In this document: positions 48,262-59,333 of the stretch, piece by piece | Numbering within the stretch: position 1 is the stretch's first letter | Layout: every line of letters starts with the position of its first letter | Source of the DNA: Marinobacter profundi | GTDB lineage: Bacteria > Pseudomonadota > Gammaproteobacteria > Pseudomonadales > Oleiphilaceae | Length of the DNA: 64,000 nt | NCBI RefSeq assembly: GCF_002744715.1 | Contig: NZ_KZ319369.1 | Span: 310,001 to 374,000, forward strand | Reading direction: 5' to 3' | Translations under genes and position numbers: made by a program | The notes under the pieces: generated by a model | Told to the model about the DNA's origin: nothing | Databases searched by the model: none | The model's input: only the letters and a program-made list of their open reading frames with translations

Positions 48262-48959
48262 TGCTGAAGATCGAACAACTCAACCAGTTCTACGGCCAGA
48301 GCCACACCCTGTGGAATCTGGAACTGGACGTGCCGGCCGGCCAGTGTACCTGCGTAATGGGCCGCAACGGCGTCGGCAAGACCACCCTGATGAAATGCAT
48401 CATGGGCGAGGAGAGCGTCAGCGGCGGCCGGATCATTCTGGCCGGCGACTCAGAGCTGTCCCGACGCCGCACCGAAGACCGCTCCCGGTTGGGCATCGGC
48501 TATGTCCCCCAGGGGCGCCAGATTTTTCCGCTGCTGACTGTGGAAGAAAACCTGCGCACCGGCCTGGCGGTGCGCAAGGATGGCAGCAGGAAAATCCCCG
48601 AGCGGATCTACGAGCTGTTCCCGGTGCTGAAGGAAATGAAAAACCGCCGCGGCGGTGACCTGTCCGGCGGCCAGCAGCAACAGCTGGCGATTGGCCGTGC
48701 GCTGGTGATCGAGCCACGTCTGCTGATCCTCGACGAACCCGGCGAAGGCATCCAGCCCAACATCGTGGCGCAGATTGGCGAGGTCATTCGCCGGCTGATC
48801 GCCGAGGATGGCCTCACCGTGCTGCTGGTCGAACAGAAACTGCCCTTTGCCCGCAAATACGCCGACCGCTTTGCCATCATGGATCGTGGTCGCCGGGTGG
48901 CGGACGGCGCCATCAGCGAACTGTCTGACGACCTCATCCGGCAGCACCTGACGGTATGA
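48261..48959 (+). CDS. urtE: Urea ABC transporter ATPase UrtE
   Basis: This 232-residue LivF-like ATPase has Walker A GRNGVGKTT near residue 35, the GYVPQGRQIFPLLTVEENL segment, signature LSGGQQQQLAIGRAL and Walker B LLILDEPGEGIQP. It pairs with UrtD. The ATG at 48261 is used, with a GTG three bases earlier as an alternative. Its end overlaps ureD by 4 bases (ATGA), which joins the transporter and urease genes in one transcript and gives translational coupling across the two systems. Confidence 0.95.
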
Positions 48960-49882
48960 CGATACTCACCGCCATTCCAATCCCCGCCCCCAGCGCGCCC
49001 GGACCAGGCGCGCGGAACGGCTCCGGTCACCGCTTTGACCCGGACCGGCGCTGGGCCGCCAGCCTGGAGCTGGAATTCCAGCTCCGGGGCAGCGAGCTAC
49101 AGGCCTCCACCGCGCTGACCCGGGTGCGCCATCACGGCCCGCTGCGGGTGCAACGGCCGTTCTACCCGGAAGGCCGCCGCGGCTGTTGCCACGTCTACCT
49201 GTTACACCCGCCCGGCGGGCTGGTCAGTGGTGACCTGCTGCAGATTGACGTCAGCGTCGCCAACGGCGCCCGGGCCCTGCTCACCACCCCGGCCGCCGCC
49301 AAACTCTACAAAGCCGACAGCCACGGCGTGGCCTGGGGCCAGCACACCCGGCTCAGCGTTGCCGACGGCGCCACCCTGGAATACCTGCCCCAGGAAACCA
49401 TCGCCTTTGACGGCTCCCGCGGCCAACAGACCACCACCATTGACGTGGCCGACGGCGGCCGCTGCCTCGGCTGGGAAATCCTGGCCCTCGGCCGCCCGGC
49501 CAGCGCGCTGCCGTTTGCCAGCGGCCATCTGGAACAACGCTTCCTGCTGACCCGCCAAGGCCGCCCGCTGTGGCAGGAACGCCAGCTCCTCGACCCCCAG
49601 CACAGGCGCTTTAGCGGGCACTGGGGGCAGGGCGGCGCCACTGTCCAGGCCACCTTGTGGGCAGTCGGGCTGGAAGACGCCGGCGACGCGGTGACATTGC
49701 TGCGGCAAACCCTGCCCGCAACCACCCGCTGGGCCGTCACCTACCGCCGGGGCGTGCTCTTGCTGCGCTACCTCGGCCGCGAACGCAACGAAGCCTGGGC
49801 CCTGTGCCAGCAGGCCTGGGAACTGCTCAGACCAACACTCACCGGTCAGCCGGCCAGCATTCCAAGAATCTGGCTGACCTGA
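48956..49882 (+). CDS. ureD: Urease accessory protein UreD
   Basis: This 308-residue chaperone binds urease apoprotein and works with UreF and UreG to insert nickel. Typical segments are LELEFQLRGSELQASTALTRVRHHGPLRVQRPFYPEG, then HPPGGLVSGDLLQIDV and LTTPAAAKLYKA. A Pro/Ala-rich start of about 25 residues precedes the core, so a slightly later start is possible, but the ATG overlapping urtE by 4 bases is favoured. It leads the ureDABCEFG genes. Confidence 0.94.
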   Translation: MTILTAIPIPAPSAPGPGARNGSGHRFDPDRRWAASLELEFQLRGSELQASTALTRVRHHGPLRVQRPFYPEGRRGCCHVYLLHPPGGLVSGDLLQIDVSVANGARALLTTPAAAKLYKADSHGVAWGQHTRLSVADGATLEYLPQETIAFDGSRGQQTTTIDVADGGRCLGWEILALGRPASALPFASGHLEQRFLLTRQGRPLWQERQLLDPQHRRFSGHWGQGGATVQATLWAVGLEDAGDAVTLLRQTLPATTRWAVTYRRGVLLLRYLGRERNEAWALCQQAWELLRPTLTGQPASIPRIWLT

Positions 49883-49933
49883 ACAGCATTCGAACAACAT
49901 CGGAACAACACCAGGATAACGGAGCGCACCACG

Positions 49934-50236
49934 ATGGAACTGACACCCAGAGACAAAGACAAGCTGCTGCTGTTTACCGCCGCACTGCTCGCCGAACGCC
50001 GCAAAGCCAAGGGCCTGAAACTCAATTACCCGGAAGCCATCGCCCTGATCAGCGCCGAAATCATCGAAGGCGCCCGTGAAGGCCGCTCCGTGGCTGACAT
50101 GATGGCCGCCGGCCGCGAAGTTCTCAGCCGTGCCGACGTCATGCCTGGTGTCCCCGAAATGATCCCGGAAGTCCAGGTAGAAGCCACCTTCCCGGACGGC
50201 ACCAAACTCGTCACCGTCCACAACCCGATCGTGTAA
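49934..50236 (+). CDS. ureA: Urease subunit gamma
   Basis: This 100-residue subunit matches gamma urease throughout: [43 protein letters not shown] near the start, then [41 protein letters not shown] at the end. It assembles with UreB and UreC as the apoenzyme. The ATG follows a purine-rich GGAGCG site. It lies 51 bases after ureD and 10 bases before ureB, in the standard D-A-B-C order. Confidence 0.98.
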   Translation: MELTPRDKDKLLLFTAALLAERRKAKGLKLNYPEAIALISAEIIEGAREGRSVADMMAAGREVLSRADVMPGVPEMIPEVQVEATFPDGTKLVTVHNPIV

Positions 50237-50246
50237 GGAGCCCGCC

Positions 50247-50560
50247 ATGATCCCCGGCGAATACCAGCTCAAAGACGGCGACATCGAACTCTGCGTCGGT
50301 CGCGAACGCACCACCCTCGACGTCGCCAATACCGGCGACCGCCCGGTCCAGATCGGCTCCCACTACCACTTCGCCGAAGCCAACCCGGCCCTGCACTTCG
50401 ACCGCGCCAAAGCGCGCGGCCTGCGGCTGGACATCGCCGCCGGCACCGCCATCCGCTTCGAACCCGGCCAAAGCCGAGCAGTCACGCTCATTCCCTTTAG
50501 CGGCAGCCGCGAAATCTACGGCTTCCGGGCTGAAGTCATGGACAAGTTGGAAGTCCAGAA

Positions 50561-50564
<4 letters not shown>
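50247..50564 (+). CDS. ureB: Urease subunit beta
   Basis: This 105-residue subunit has the family motifs [20 protein letters not shown] at the start and the characteristic [51 protein letters not shown] run. It forms the small beta chain that packs with UreA and UreC around the nickel centre. It has a good AAGGAG site and overlaps ureC by 4 bases, so translation of the two is coupled and the subunit ratio is kept. Confidence 0.98.
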
Positions 50565-52264
<1,700 letters not shown>

Positions 52265-52275
52265 GGAGACCACCC

Positions 52276-52836
52276 ATGCTTGAACTCACTCAGCGGATCG
52301 AGAACGTGGACGCCAGCGAAGTGCTGGACACCCTGACGCTGCCCTATGAACTGCGCATCCGTGGCCGCCTGCGTGCCACCACCGACACCAACCAAGACGT
52401 GGGGCTGTTCCTCGACCGCGGTCCGGTGCTGCGGCACGGCGCCTGCCTGCAGGCCACCAGTGGCGAGATCGTCCGCATCCGCGCCGCGGAAGAACCGGTG
52501 GTGACTGCCCGCATCGCCACCGGCCTGCCACTGGCACGCCTGTGTTACCACCTCGGCAACCGCCACACCTCACTGGCTATCGGCATGGACAGCGAGCAGG
52601 TGGGTTGGGTGCGCTTTACCCCCGACCACGTGCTGGAAGAACTGGCGGAACACCTCGGCGCTACCCTGGAACACCACAACGCGCCATTTGATCCGGAACC
52701 AGGCGCCTACGCCCAGCCCGGGCACAGCCACGGTCATGGTCATGGTCACAGCCATGGCCATGCTCACCACCATCACGATCATGAAGGCGGCCACAGCCAC
52801 AGCGAACACCACCATGACCACACTCACGCTCACTGA
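52276..52836 (+). CDS. ureE: Urease accessory protein UreE with His-rich tail
   Basis: This 186-residue nickel metallochaperone has the two-domain UreE body (peptide-binding N-terminus, metal-binding C-terminus). It ends in a long histidine-rich tail from about residue 149 in which most residues are His, Gly, Ser or Asp. The tail resembles that of Klebsiella UreE and should store several nickel ions. Its last 23 bases overlap the ureF start in another frame, so the tail cannot change freely. It is the fifth gene of the urease cluster. Confidence 0.95.
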   Translation: MLELTQRIENVDASEVLDTLTLPYELRIRGRLRATTDTNQDVGLFLDRGPVLRHGACLQATSGEIVRIRAAEEPVVTARIATGLPLARLCYHLGNRHTSLAIGMDSEQVGWVRFTPDHVLEELAEHLGATLEHHNAPFDPEPGAYAQPGHSHGHGHGHSHGHAHHHHDHEGGHSHSEHHHDHTHAH

Positions 52837-53521
52837 CAGCAGCCGCACCGCGGTGGATGACCTGGCCCTGCTGGGCCTCCTACAACTGGTCAGTCCCGCT
52901 CTGCCCATCGGTGCCTTTGCCTGGTCCCAGGGGCTGGAGAGCGCCTTTGAGCTGCGCTGGGTCACCACCGCGGACGAGTTGGGTGACTGGCTGGAAGGGG
53001 TGCTGGAAGACGGCCTGACCCGCTGCGAGCTGCCACTGCTGAAGCGGCTTCAGCAAGCCTGGGCCAACGCAGACGGAGCAACCGTAGCCCAGTGGAACGA
53101 CTGGCTGCACGCCACCCGGGAAACCGCCGAGCTGACCGACGAAGACATCCGCCTGGGCGCGGCCCTGGCGCGCCTGCTCGGCAGCCTGGACCTGTTGCCG
53201 GAAGAAGGCCTGCTCCCGGAAGACCCCGGTTACGTCACCTTGTTTGCCTGGGCCGCTCACCTGCGCCGGGTGCCGGTACGGCAGACCCTGCTCGGCTTCG
53301 CCTGGGCCTGGCTGGAAAACCAGCTGGCCGTTGCCTGCAAGGCCATGCCCCTGGGCCACACCGCCGCCCAGCGCCTGACCGAACGGCTGCGCCCGAAACT
53401 GGTGATGGCCGTGGACCACGCCTTGCAGCGAGAGGACCACGAACTCGGCCCGGTACTGCCAGGCCTGGCGCTCGGCAGCGCCTTGCACGAAACCCAGTAT
53501 TCACGGCTTTTCAGAAGCTGA
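52814..53521 (+). CDS. ureF: Urease accessory protein UreF
   Basis: This 235-residue helical protein acts as GTPase-regulating and complex-forming partner of UreG. Landmarks are [25 protein letters not shown] at about residues 20-45 and the C-terminal segment [18 protein letters not shown]. The ATG at 52814 starts within the histidine-tail codons of ureE (23-base overlap). A longer in-frame start at 52688 would be read wholly inside ureE and is rejected. It lies 32 bases before ureG. Confidence 0.93.
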   Translation: MTTLTLTDSSRTAVDDLALLGLLQLVSPALPIGAFAWSQGLESAFELRWVTTADELGDWLEGVLEDGLTRCELPLLKRLQQAWANADGATVAQWNDWLHATRETAELTDEDIRLGAALARLLGSLDLLPEEGLLPEDPGYVTLFAWAAHLRRVPVRQTLLGFAWAWLENQLAVACKAMPLGHTAAQRLTERLRPKLVMAVDHALQREDHELGPVLPGLALGSALHETQYSRLFRS

Positions 53522-53553
53522 ACCAACAAAGTACACGAATAGGAGAACACGCC

Positions 53554-54192
<639 letters not shown>

Positions 54193-54236
54193 ACAAACCA
54201 AATCCTGAACGTTTAACGCACAACGGAGATACAACC

Positions 54237-54422
54237 ATGAAACTACGTAACCAACTCACTCTGACTGCCAGCCTGCTGCTGGTTTCTGGCGTCACCTGGG
54301 GCCACGCCGGGCACGAAGCCCTCGGTGACGGCGTGCATATTGAGTACCTGCTGGCAGCCGGCGTGGCTGCCGCCGTGGGGCTTTTTGCCCTGATGCGACA
54401 CAAGCGGGGCGGGCAAGACTGA
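54237..54422 (+). CDS. Small exported or membrane protein after ureG
   Basis: This 61-residue protein has an N-terminal signal-like helix (LTLTASLLLVSGVTWG), a His-containing GHAGHEALGDGVHIE middle and a second hydrophobic helix (YLLAAGVAAAVGLFAL) before a basic MRHKRGG tail. Its His-rich loop and position, 44 bases after ureG, suggest a small metal-related accessory protein, possibly a relic of the HupE/UreJ nickel permeases that often end urease operons. This is only an inference. It has a GGAGAT ribosome site and precedes a terminator. Confidence 0.6.
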   Translation: MKLRNQLTLTASLLLVSGVTWGHAGHEALGDGVHIEYLLAAGVAAAVGLFALMRHKRGGQD

Positions 54423-54490
54423 CGCTGATATTGGCGGCACCGAGGCAACTCCGTATCGGGTAGGCCGACCAAAAAGTACAGAGGAAACAG

Positions 54491-54522
54491 AAAGCTGCGT
54501 GGCAATGCCTTGCAGCTTTTTT
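54491..54522 (+). terminator. Terminator of the urt-ure operon
   Basis: AAAGCTGC at 54491-54498 pairs with GCAGCTTT at 54512-54519 around a 13-nt loop, followed by a run of six T (54517-54522). It lies about 70 bases after the small 61-residue gene. Confidence 0.85.
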
Positions 54523-54632
54523 GTGGCAGGAAATTTACGTACTTTTTTAATGGGGACGAAAAGCGGCGCGGAGATGGTCTACCTTAGGTAGCTAAACACT
54601 GCGGAAGAACCGATTGTTAGGGATAACGTCCG

Positions 54633-54740
54633 ATGGATCCCTCGCTACTGATACCATCTCTTTCAAACCTCTGGTATTTGGTACTACTGGTGCTGCTGGT
54701 CACCGCCGCCGTGGCATCACACTGGCGTAACGTTCAGTGA
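54633..54740 (+). CDS. Very small membrane peptide
   Basis: A 35-codon frame encodes MDPSLLIPSLSNLWYLVLLV followed by LLVTAAVASHWRNVQ, a single clear transmembrane helix with a charged tail. It could be a small membrane peptide, or the N-terminal anchor left from a truncated membrane-anchored nuclease-like gene, to which its start is similar by eye. There is no strong ribosome site. It lies 14 bases before a decayed hydrolase gene. Confidence 0.3.
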   Translation: MDPSLLIPSLSNLWYLVLLVLLVTAAVASHWRNVQ

Positions 54741-54754
54741 ACCGAGGGATTAGC

Positions 54755-55458
54755 ATGATCGAAACCCCAGCGGAGTTCCCGAGTCACGGTACAACCTGTC
54801 GCGGTGTTTTTTACACTCAGAATGCCGACAGAAGCGGTTTACCGTGTGTCGTGATGGCCCATAGTGTTGGGCATGACTCATGCCAGTGGTCTGACACCGT
54901 TTAAAGAAGCCTTGTGCAATGCAGGTTATGCGGTCTTTGCCTTTGACTACCGCCACTTCGGTGAAAGTGATGGTCAGCCACGACAGATGCTGAGCCCTCG
55001 GGAAGAAGTGGCAGATTGGCTGGCTGCCCTGAATTTTGCGCGGCAGCTGGATCGTATCGATGGGAGCCGCATGTGCCTGTGGGGGACGTCGTTTTCTGGC
55101 GGGCTTGTGATTGTGGCCGCGGCAAAGGATGGAAACGTGCAATGCACTATCTCCCGGTGCCCGATGACGGATAGTTTGGCGTCTTTGCCGGGTGTTGTCG
55201 GTTATGCCGGCCTCATGCAGGCGATGCGCCTGACCTGCCACGGGACGGTGGACTGGCTTCGTCGTGGGCTGGTGATGTCTCCCCGGTATATTGCATCCGC
55301 AGGCCGCCCCGGCGAGCGCTGCGGCCAAAGCGGCCGAGAGAATGCCGAACGCGGAAGTGAAGCACTATCCGGTCGGTCATTTTGATGTTTATCGGGGCGA
55401 AGCTCGGGCTCAATCCATCGACGATCAGCTTTATTTCCTGGCCCGGTTTTTCCGGTGA
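54755..55458 (+). pseudogene. Alpha/beta hydrolase pseudogene
   Basis: The first frame (54755 on) reads IETPAEFPSHG...CVVMAHS and then needs a +1 shift near 54863. The next frame continues GMTHASGLTPFKEAL, FDYRHFGESDGQPRQ and the nucleophile region LWGTSFSGG. Near 55310 the frame shifts again and the sequence jumps directly to a normal C-terminus (AAAKAAERMPNAEVKHYPVGHFDVY with the catalytic His in VGHFD) ending at 55458. About 80 residues that should contain the acidic residue are missing. It has two lesions, so it is very probably non-functional. Confidence 0.75.
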
Positions 55459-55726
55459 AAGTAACAACCGGGGCAGATCTATTAACGGCTGAGTCGGGGG
55501 TCGAGTGCGAGCGTCTTGTTCAGGTCCGATTCATAAAGAATACGCGCCCCTTACAATTTGCAACATATTGAAATATAAATAAAAGGTAAGGGTGGCATCG
55601 CGAGTATTTCTGATATTCTCGAATGGTTCACAAAACCGACAAGTGCCTGATGGGACGATGGAGACAATGGTTTCCTTCCGGTCATACTGGGCAGGTCAGA
55701 CCACCTGAACAATGGGATTTACACCA

Positions 55727-56056
55727 ATGAAAATGAAATCACTGCTCGTTTTTTTATCTCTGAGTGCCACCTCTTTGGGTGCCGTTGCGGGTGACACCGC
55801 CGACGCCGCGCTAGGTGGCGGTATTGGCGGAGCGATTGGGGCGGCTATCGGCAACGAGGTAGGTGGTAGAGATGGCGCTATTCTCGGTGGTGCCGTCGGT
55901 GCGGCAACTGGAACAGCCATTACCACCAAAGATCATAGAGAATACGATCGCGACTATGATGGCCGTCGTCATGACTATGACGATCGCCACCGGTCTTACC
56001 GTCAGTCTGGTGGCCATTTCTGCCCGCCGGGCCAGGCGAAAAAGGGCAACTGCTGA
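55727..56056 (+). CDS. Glycine-zipper family exported protein
   Basis: This protein of about 109 residues has a signal peptide (MKMKSLLVFLSLSATSLGAVAG). A glycine-zipper stretch rich in GGxxG repeats follows (ALGGGIGGAIGAAIGNEVGGRDGAILGGAVGAATG). A polar Asp/Arg/Tyr-rich tail ends in CPPGQAKKGNC. The domain is found in small outer-membrane or periplasmic proteins of unknown role. The ATG at 55727 gives the best signal peptide; 55712 is in frame too. It is monocistronic with its own terminator. Confidence 0.65.
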   Translation: MKMKSLLVFLSLSATSLGAVAGDTADAALGGGIGGAIGAAIGNEVGGRDGAILGGAVGAATGTAITTKDHREYDRDYDGRRHDYDDRHRSYRQSGGHFCPPGQAKKGNC

Positions 56057-56090
56057 AACGCAATAAGCTTGCAATTTAATCGTGACTTCA

Positions 56091-56121
56091 AAAAGCCTTT
56101 CTCCAACGGGAAGGCTTTTTT
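56091..56121 (+). terminator. Terminator after the glycine-zipper gene
   Basis: AAAAGCCTT at 56091-56099 pairs with AAGGCTTTT at 56111-56119, followed by more T. The stem sits 35 bases after the stop. Confidence 0.85.
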
Positions 56122-56297
56122 CGACCTTGAGCCACCTGCTGAAGTAGTGGGTTATTCCGGCTCAGGGTTCCGCTTTCTGTTCTAAGCTTTATCCAAACGC
56201 CTGTGCTGTGAGACCTGTAGTACTCCCTTAATACCCGCTTAATCGCCGCCGCTGCTACTGTTTCCAGACTTGGCAACACAAGCACAAGGAGACAGCC

Positions 56298-56867
56298 ATG
56301 AGCGGGAAGAAGATTCTGATGATTACCGGTGATTTCACCGAAGACTACGAAACCATGGTGCCGTTCCAGGCACTGCAGGCCGTGGGTCACACGGTTCATG
56401 CCGTTTGCCCCGGCAAGAAAGCGGGCGATACCGTTGCCACTGCCATCCATGACTTCGAGGGTGACCAGACCTACAGCGAAAAACCGGGCCATCGGTTTGC
56501 CCTGAATGCGGATTTTGAGGGGCTGGATCCGGCAAATTACGACGCTCTGGTCGTGCCTGGTGGTCGCGCACCCGAGTACCTGCGCCTCAACAAGGATGTG
56601 CAGACTCTGGTTCGCCATTTCTTCGAAACCAACAAGCCGGTGGCGGCAATCTGCCACGGTGCCCAGTTGTTGGCCGCAGCGGGGGTTCTTGAGGGCCGCA
56701 AGTGCTCGGCCTATCCGGCCTGCCAACCGGAAGTGGAGCTGGCCGGCGGGACCTTTGCCGGTATCGAGGTTGATCAGGCGGTCACCGATGCTAATCTGGT
56801 AACAGCGCCCGCGTGGCCGGCTCATCCGGCCTGGCTGGCGCAGTTCTTCAAATTACTGGACCAGTAA
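56298..56867 (+). CDS. DJ-1/PfpI family protein
   Basis: This 189-residue protein is of the DJ-1/PfpI superfamily. The conserved nucleophile is Cys119 in [14 protein letters not shown], with the histidine next to it; [11 protein letters not shown] and [18 protein letters not shown] N-terminal segments also fit. Family members include glyoxalases, chaperones and cysteine peptidases; this one is closest to the PfpI/YhbO type by eye. The ATG follows AAGGAG. It is a single-gene unit, with a ribbon-helix-helix gene next on the same strand. Confidence 0.88.
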   Translation: MSGKKILMITGDFTEDYETMVPFQALQAVGHTVHAVCPGKKAGDTVATAIHDFEGDQTYSEKPGHRFALNADFEGLDPANYDALVVPGGRAPEYLRLNKDVQTLVRHFFETNKPVAAICHGAQLLAAAGVLEGRKCSAYPACQPEVELAGGTFAGIEVDQAVTDANLVTAPAWPAHPAWLAQFFKLLDQ

Positions 56868-56947
56868 CTCAGCAGGGGCCTGCCCACCGGCCCCTCAGTG
56901 CTCTCAAGCATCCTCAATAGCACCCAGGCACACCCAGGGAGGTCGTC

Positions 56948-57328
56948 ATGTGCAAGCTCTTCATCAACGCCGATCCGGAGCTTTGGCTCAGCCGGACTCA
57001 CTCCCTGCGTATTGACGGCATGGTGACCAGTGTGCGGATGGAAAACGCCTTTTGGCAGGTGCTGGCAGAGCTGGCCGAGCGGGATGGTATGAACCTGCCG
57101 CAGATGATCACCCGGCTTTACCACGAGTCCATTGATGCGGGCCATGATCTCGGCAATTTCACATCCTTCCTTCGGGTTTGTGCGCTGCGTTACCTTGAGC
57201 TGCAATTGAGCGGCGACGTTCCGAGGGATACCCGGGTACCGATTGCCTCGCTTGATGCCGACCGTATTCTCGCTGGCAAAACCGGTGAGCCGCCAACTCC
57301 GGACGTGGTGAGCAAAGCAAGGCACTGA
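56948..57328 (+). CDS. Ribbon-helix-helix domain protein
   Basis: This 126-residue protein has a ribbon-helix-helix-like region at about residues 18-75 (THSLRIDGMVTSVRMENAFWQVLAELAERDGMNLPQMITRLYHES), which fits the RHH_4 group of small DNA-binding proteins. Its N-terminus MCKLFINADPELW is typical of this group. The C-terminal third is polar and unstructured. It could act as a repressor or nucleoid-type regulator; no target is known. A GGGAGG site precedes the ATG. Confidence 0.7.
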   Translation: MCKLFINADPELWLSRTHSLRIDGMVTSVRMENAFWQVLAELAERDGMNLPQMITRLYHESIDAGHDLGNFTSFLRVCALRYLELQLSGDVPRDTRVPIASLDADRILAGKTGEPPTPDVVSKARH

Positions 57329-57484
57329 ATCCGAAAAAAACGGGACCACATGGCAATTCCTCAGTTGATGAGCTCGCCAAATTGGCCACTAATGACAAGT
57401 GCATTGTCCCCTTGTCCTCTCACGGCAGTGGGTTCTCCGCCCGTATGATGACCGCACACTCATCACGCTTCCCGGGGGCTCACC

Positions 57485-58378
57485 ATGATTGCCAGGAAAA
57501 CGAACGCCTCTGTTCACCCGATTTCAGCGCGCGGTACAGCTCGAACGACCACACCGAAGGGTATGATCCCCGAAGTCCGGCAGCCGGATTTTGATCTGGC
57601 CGACGATGTGCCTAAATACTGGTGGGACAATGATCCGGCCAAAACGCTTCTGCTGGCTGCACTGTCGTCCAGTTTTCCGCCCGGCGAGCGCTTCTTTATC
57701 GACTCGGTACGCCACTATCAGAAACAGATTACCGACCCTGAACTGAAAGCGGGGGTGCGTGGTTTTATTGGCCAGGAGGCTCACCACTCGAAGGAACACA
57801 AGGCCCTCAACGGCCTTATGCAGGAACGCGGTATCAATCTCGATCGCCTGGAGCGGGAGATTCAGGGGCTGATGAACTGGATGCGCAAGCAATTCAGCCC
57901 CGAGCGTCAGCTGGCCCACACGGTCGCCGTGGAACATTTCACCGCCCTGTTGGCCGAGGAGTTTCTTCTGAAATATAACGCTCTGGACGAAATGGACCCG
58001 CGCATGGCAGCCATTTGGGCCTGGCACGCCATCGAGGAATCCGAACACAAGGCCGTGGCTTTTGATGTTTACAAGAGCATTGGCGGCAGTGAATTTGTCC
58101 GGGTGACGGAAATGATGGCCGTGAGTGTGATGTTCCCGCTGTTCAGCGGGATTCACCTGGTGCAGCTGATGAAAGAGGATGGCCAGCTCTTAAACTTCAA
58201 ATCCTGGCTGGGCGGACTCAATTACATGTGGGGCAAGCCCGGCGTTTTCCGCAAGCTGTTGCCGAGCTACTTCAAGTATTACAGCCCTGATTTCCACCCC
58301 TGGAATCACGATGCGCGCGATCTGGTCGAAAGGGCCAAGCGCAAATGGCTGGCGCCGGTAATGAAAAAGACCGCCTGA
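57485..58378 (+). CDS. Metal-dependent hydrolase, PF10118 type
   Basis: This 297-residue protein matches the predicted metal-dependent hydrolase family (PF10118). The helical core carries metal-ligand motifs EAHHSKEH at about residues 98-105, AVEHFTALLAEE and WHAIEESEHKAVAFD. These resemble di-iron ferritin-like ligand patterns, so it may be a di-iron oxidase or hydrolase. No substrate is known. The ATG at 57485 has a weak site; 57563 is an alternative that would drop a basic, likely disordered N-terminus. It converges on the short-chain dehydrogenase. Confidence 0.8.
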   Translation: MIARKTNASVHPISARGTARTTTPKGMIPEVRQPDFDLADDVPKYWWDNDPAKTLLLAALSSSFPPGERFFIDSVRHYQKQITDPELKAGVRGFIGQEAHHSKEHKALNGLMQERGINLDRLEREIQGLMNWMRKQFSPERQLAHTVAVEHFTALLAEEFLLKYNALDEMDPRMAAIWAWHAIEESEHKAVAFDVYKSIGGSEFVRVTEMMAVSVMFPLFSGIHLVQLMKEDGQLLNFKSWLGGLNYMWGKPGVFRKLLPSYFKYYSPDFHPWNHDARDLVERAKRKWLAPVMKKTA

Positions 58379-58388
58379 AAAACGTAGT

Positions 58389-59138
58389 TCAGGACAGAAC
58401 CTGGCCGCCATCCACCACCAGCGTCTGGCCGGTTATCCAGCGGGCCAGATCGGAGGCGAGGAACAACGCCACGTCGGCGACTTCCTCCGGCGTGCCCAGG
58501 CGCCCGAAGGGAATCCCCCCGCGAATACGCTCGTAGAGCTCCGGATTGTGCTGACGGGCCTGATCCCAGACGCCGCCCGGAAACTCGATCGAGCCCGGGG
58601 CAATGCCATTAACACGCACTTTATGCGGGGCCATGGCCACCGCGAGGCTGGCGGTGTAGTGAGCGACGGCGGCCTTGATGGCCGCGTAGGGGGCGGTGCG
58701 TGTCGAGGCGTGCAGGGCGGCGATGGAGGCAATGTTGATGATCGTGCCCCCGGTTTCCTTGAGCGCTGGCAGGCAGGTGTGACCGGCGCGAACCGTACCC
58801 ATCAGATCCACTTCAACGCTGCTCAGCCAGCCTTCTTCGTTGTCCTCCCGCCCGAAGGCCGAGGCGCAATTGACCAGCACGTCGAGGCCGCCCAGCTTGG
58901 TCATGGCGCTCTGCAGATATGTCTCCAGTGCGGCCTTGTCGCCGATGTCGCAGGAGGCCACATGCAGCGCCAGCCCCTCGTCTGCCGCTTCTCCCGCCAA
59001 TGCGTCCAGGGATGCCTGCCCGCGCGCGCACACGGAAACGCTGGCACCGGCTCGGGCAAACCCCAACGCGATGGCCCGGCCAATCCCCTTGCTGCCGCCA
59101 GCGACGATGACGCGCCGGCCGTTGAAATCAAACGTCAT
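58389..59138 (-). CDS. Short-chain dehydrogenase/reductase
   Basis: This 249-residue classical SDR has the cofactor loop GGSKGIGRAIALG near residues 14-26, NCASAFG for the NNAG motif, ASIAALHAS with the catalytic serine, and YAAIKAAV with the YxxxK pair. It probably uses NAD(P)H to reduce a ketone or oxidise an alcohol; the substrate cannot be derived. The ATG at 59138 has an AGGAG site, while 59159 is in frame without one. It is a single gene, convergent with the metal-dependent hydrolase (10-base gap). Confidence 0.88.
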   Translation of the reverse strand: MTFDFNGRRVIVAGGSKGIGRAIALGFARAGASVSVCARGQASLDALAGEAADEGLALHVASCDIGDKAALETYLQSAMTKLGGLDVLVNCASAFGREDNEEGWLSSVEVDLMGTVRAGHTCLPALKETGGTIINIASIAALHASTRTAPYAAIKAAVAHYTASLAVAMAPHKVRVNGIAPGSIEFPGGVWDQARQHNPELYERIRGGIPFGRLGTPEEVADVALFLASDLARWITGQTLVVDGGQVLS

Positions 59139-59333
59139 TGATTGCTCCTGATTTCCCATTAGGTTGGTCTCGACTCTGGGCGCGCCAGTGTCTGGAATCT
59201 CCAGCTACTTTAGCGCTAAACGTGGGCTTGGACGATCTAATGGTTGAGTGAATTGCTTGAGTAATGAGAAGGTCGCAACGACATTTGCTAGTATCTTCGC
59301 CTCCTCCTCCTGAAAGCGATCAAGTCCCCGAGA

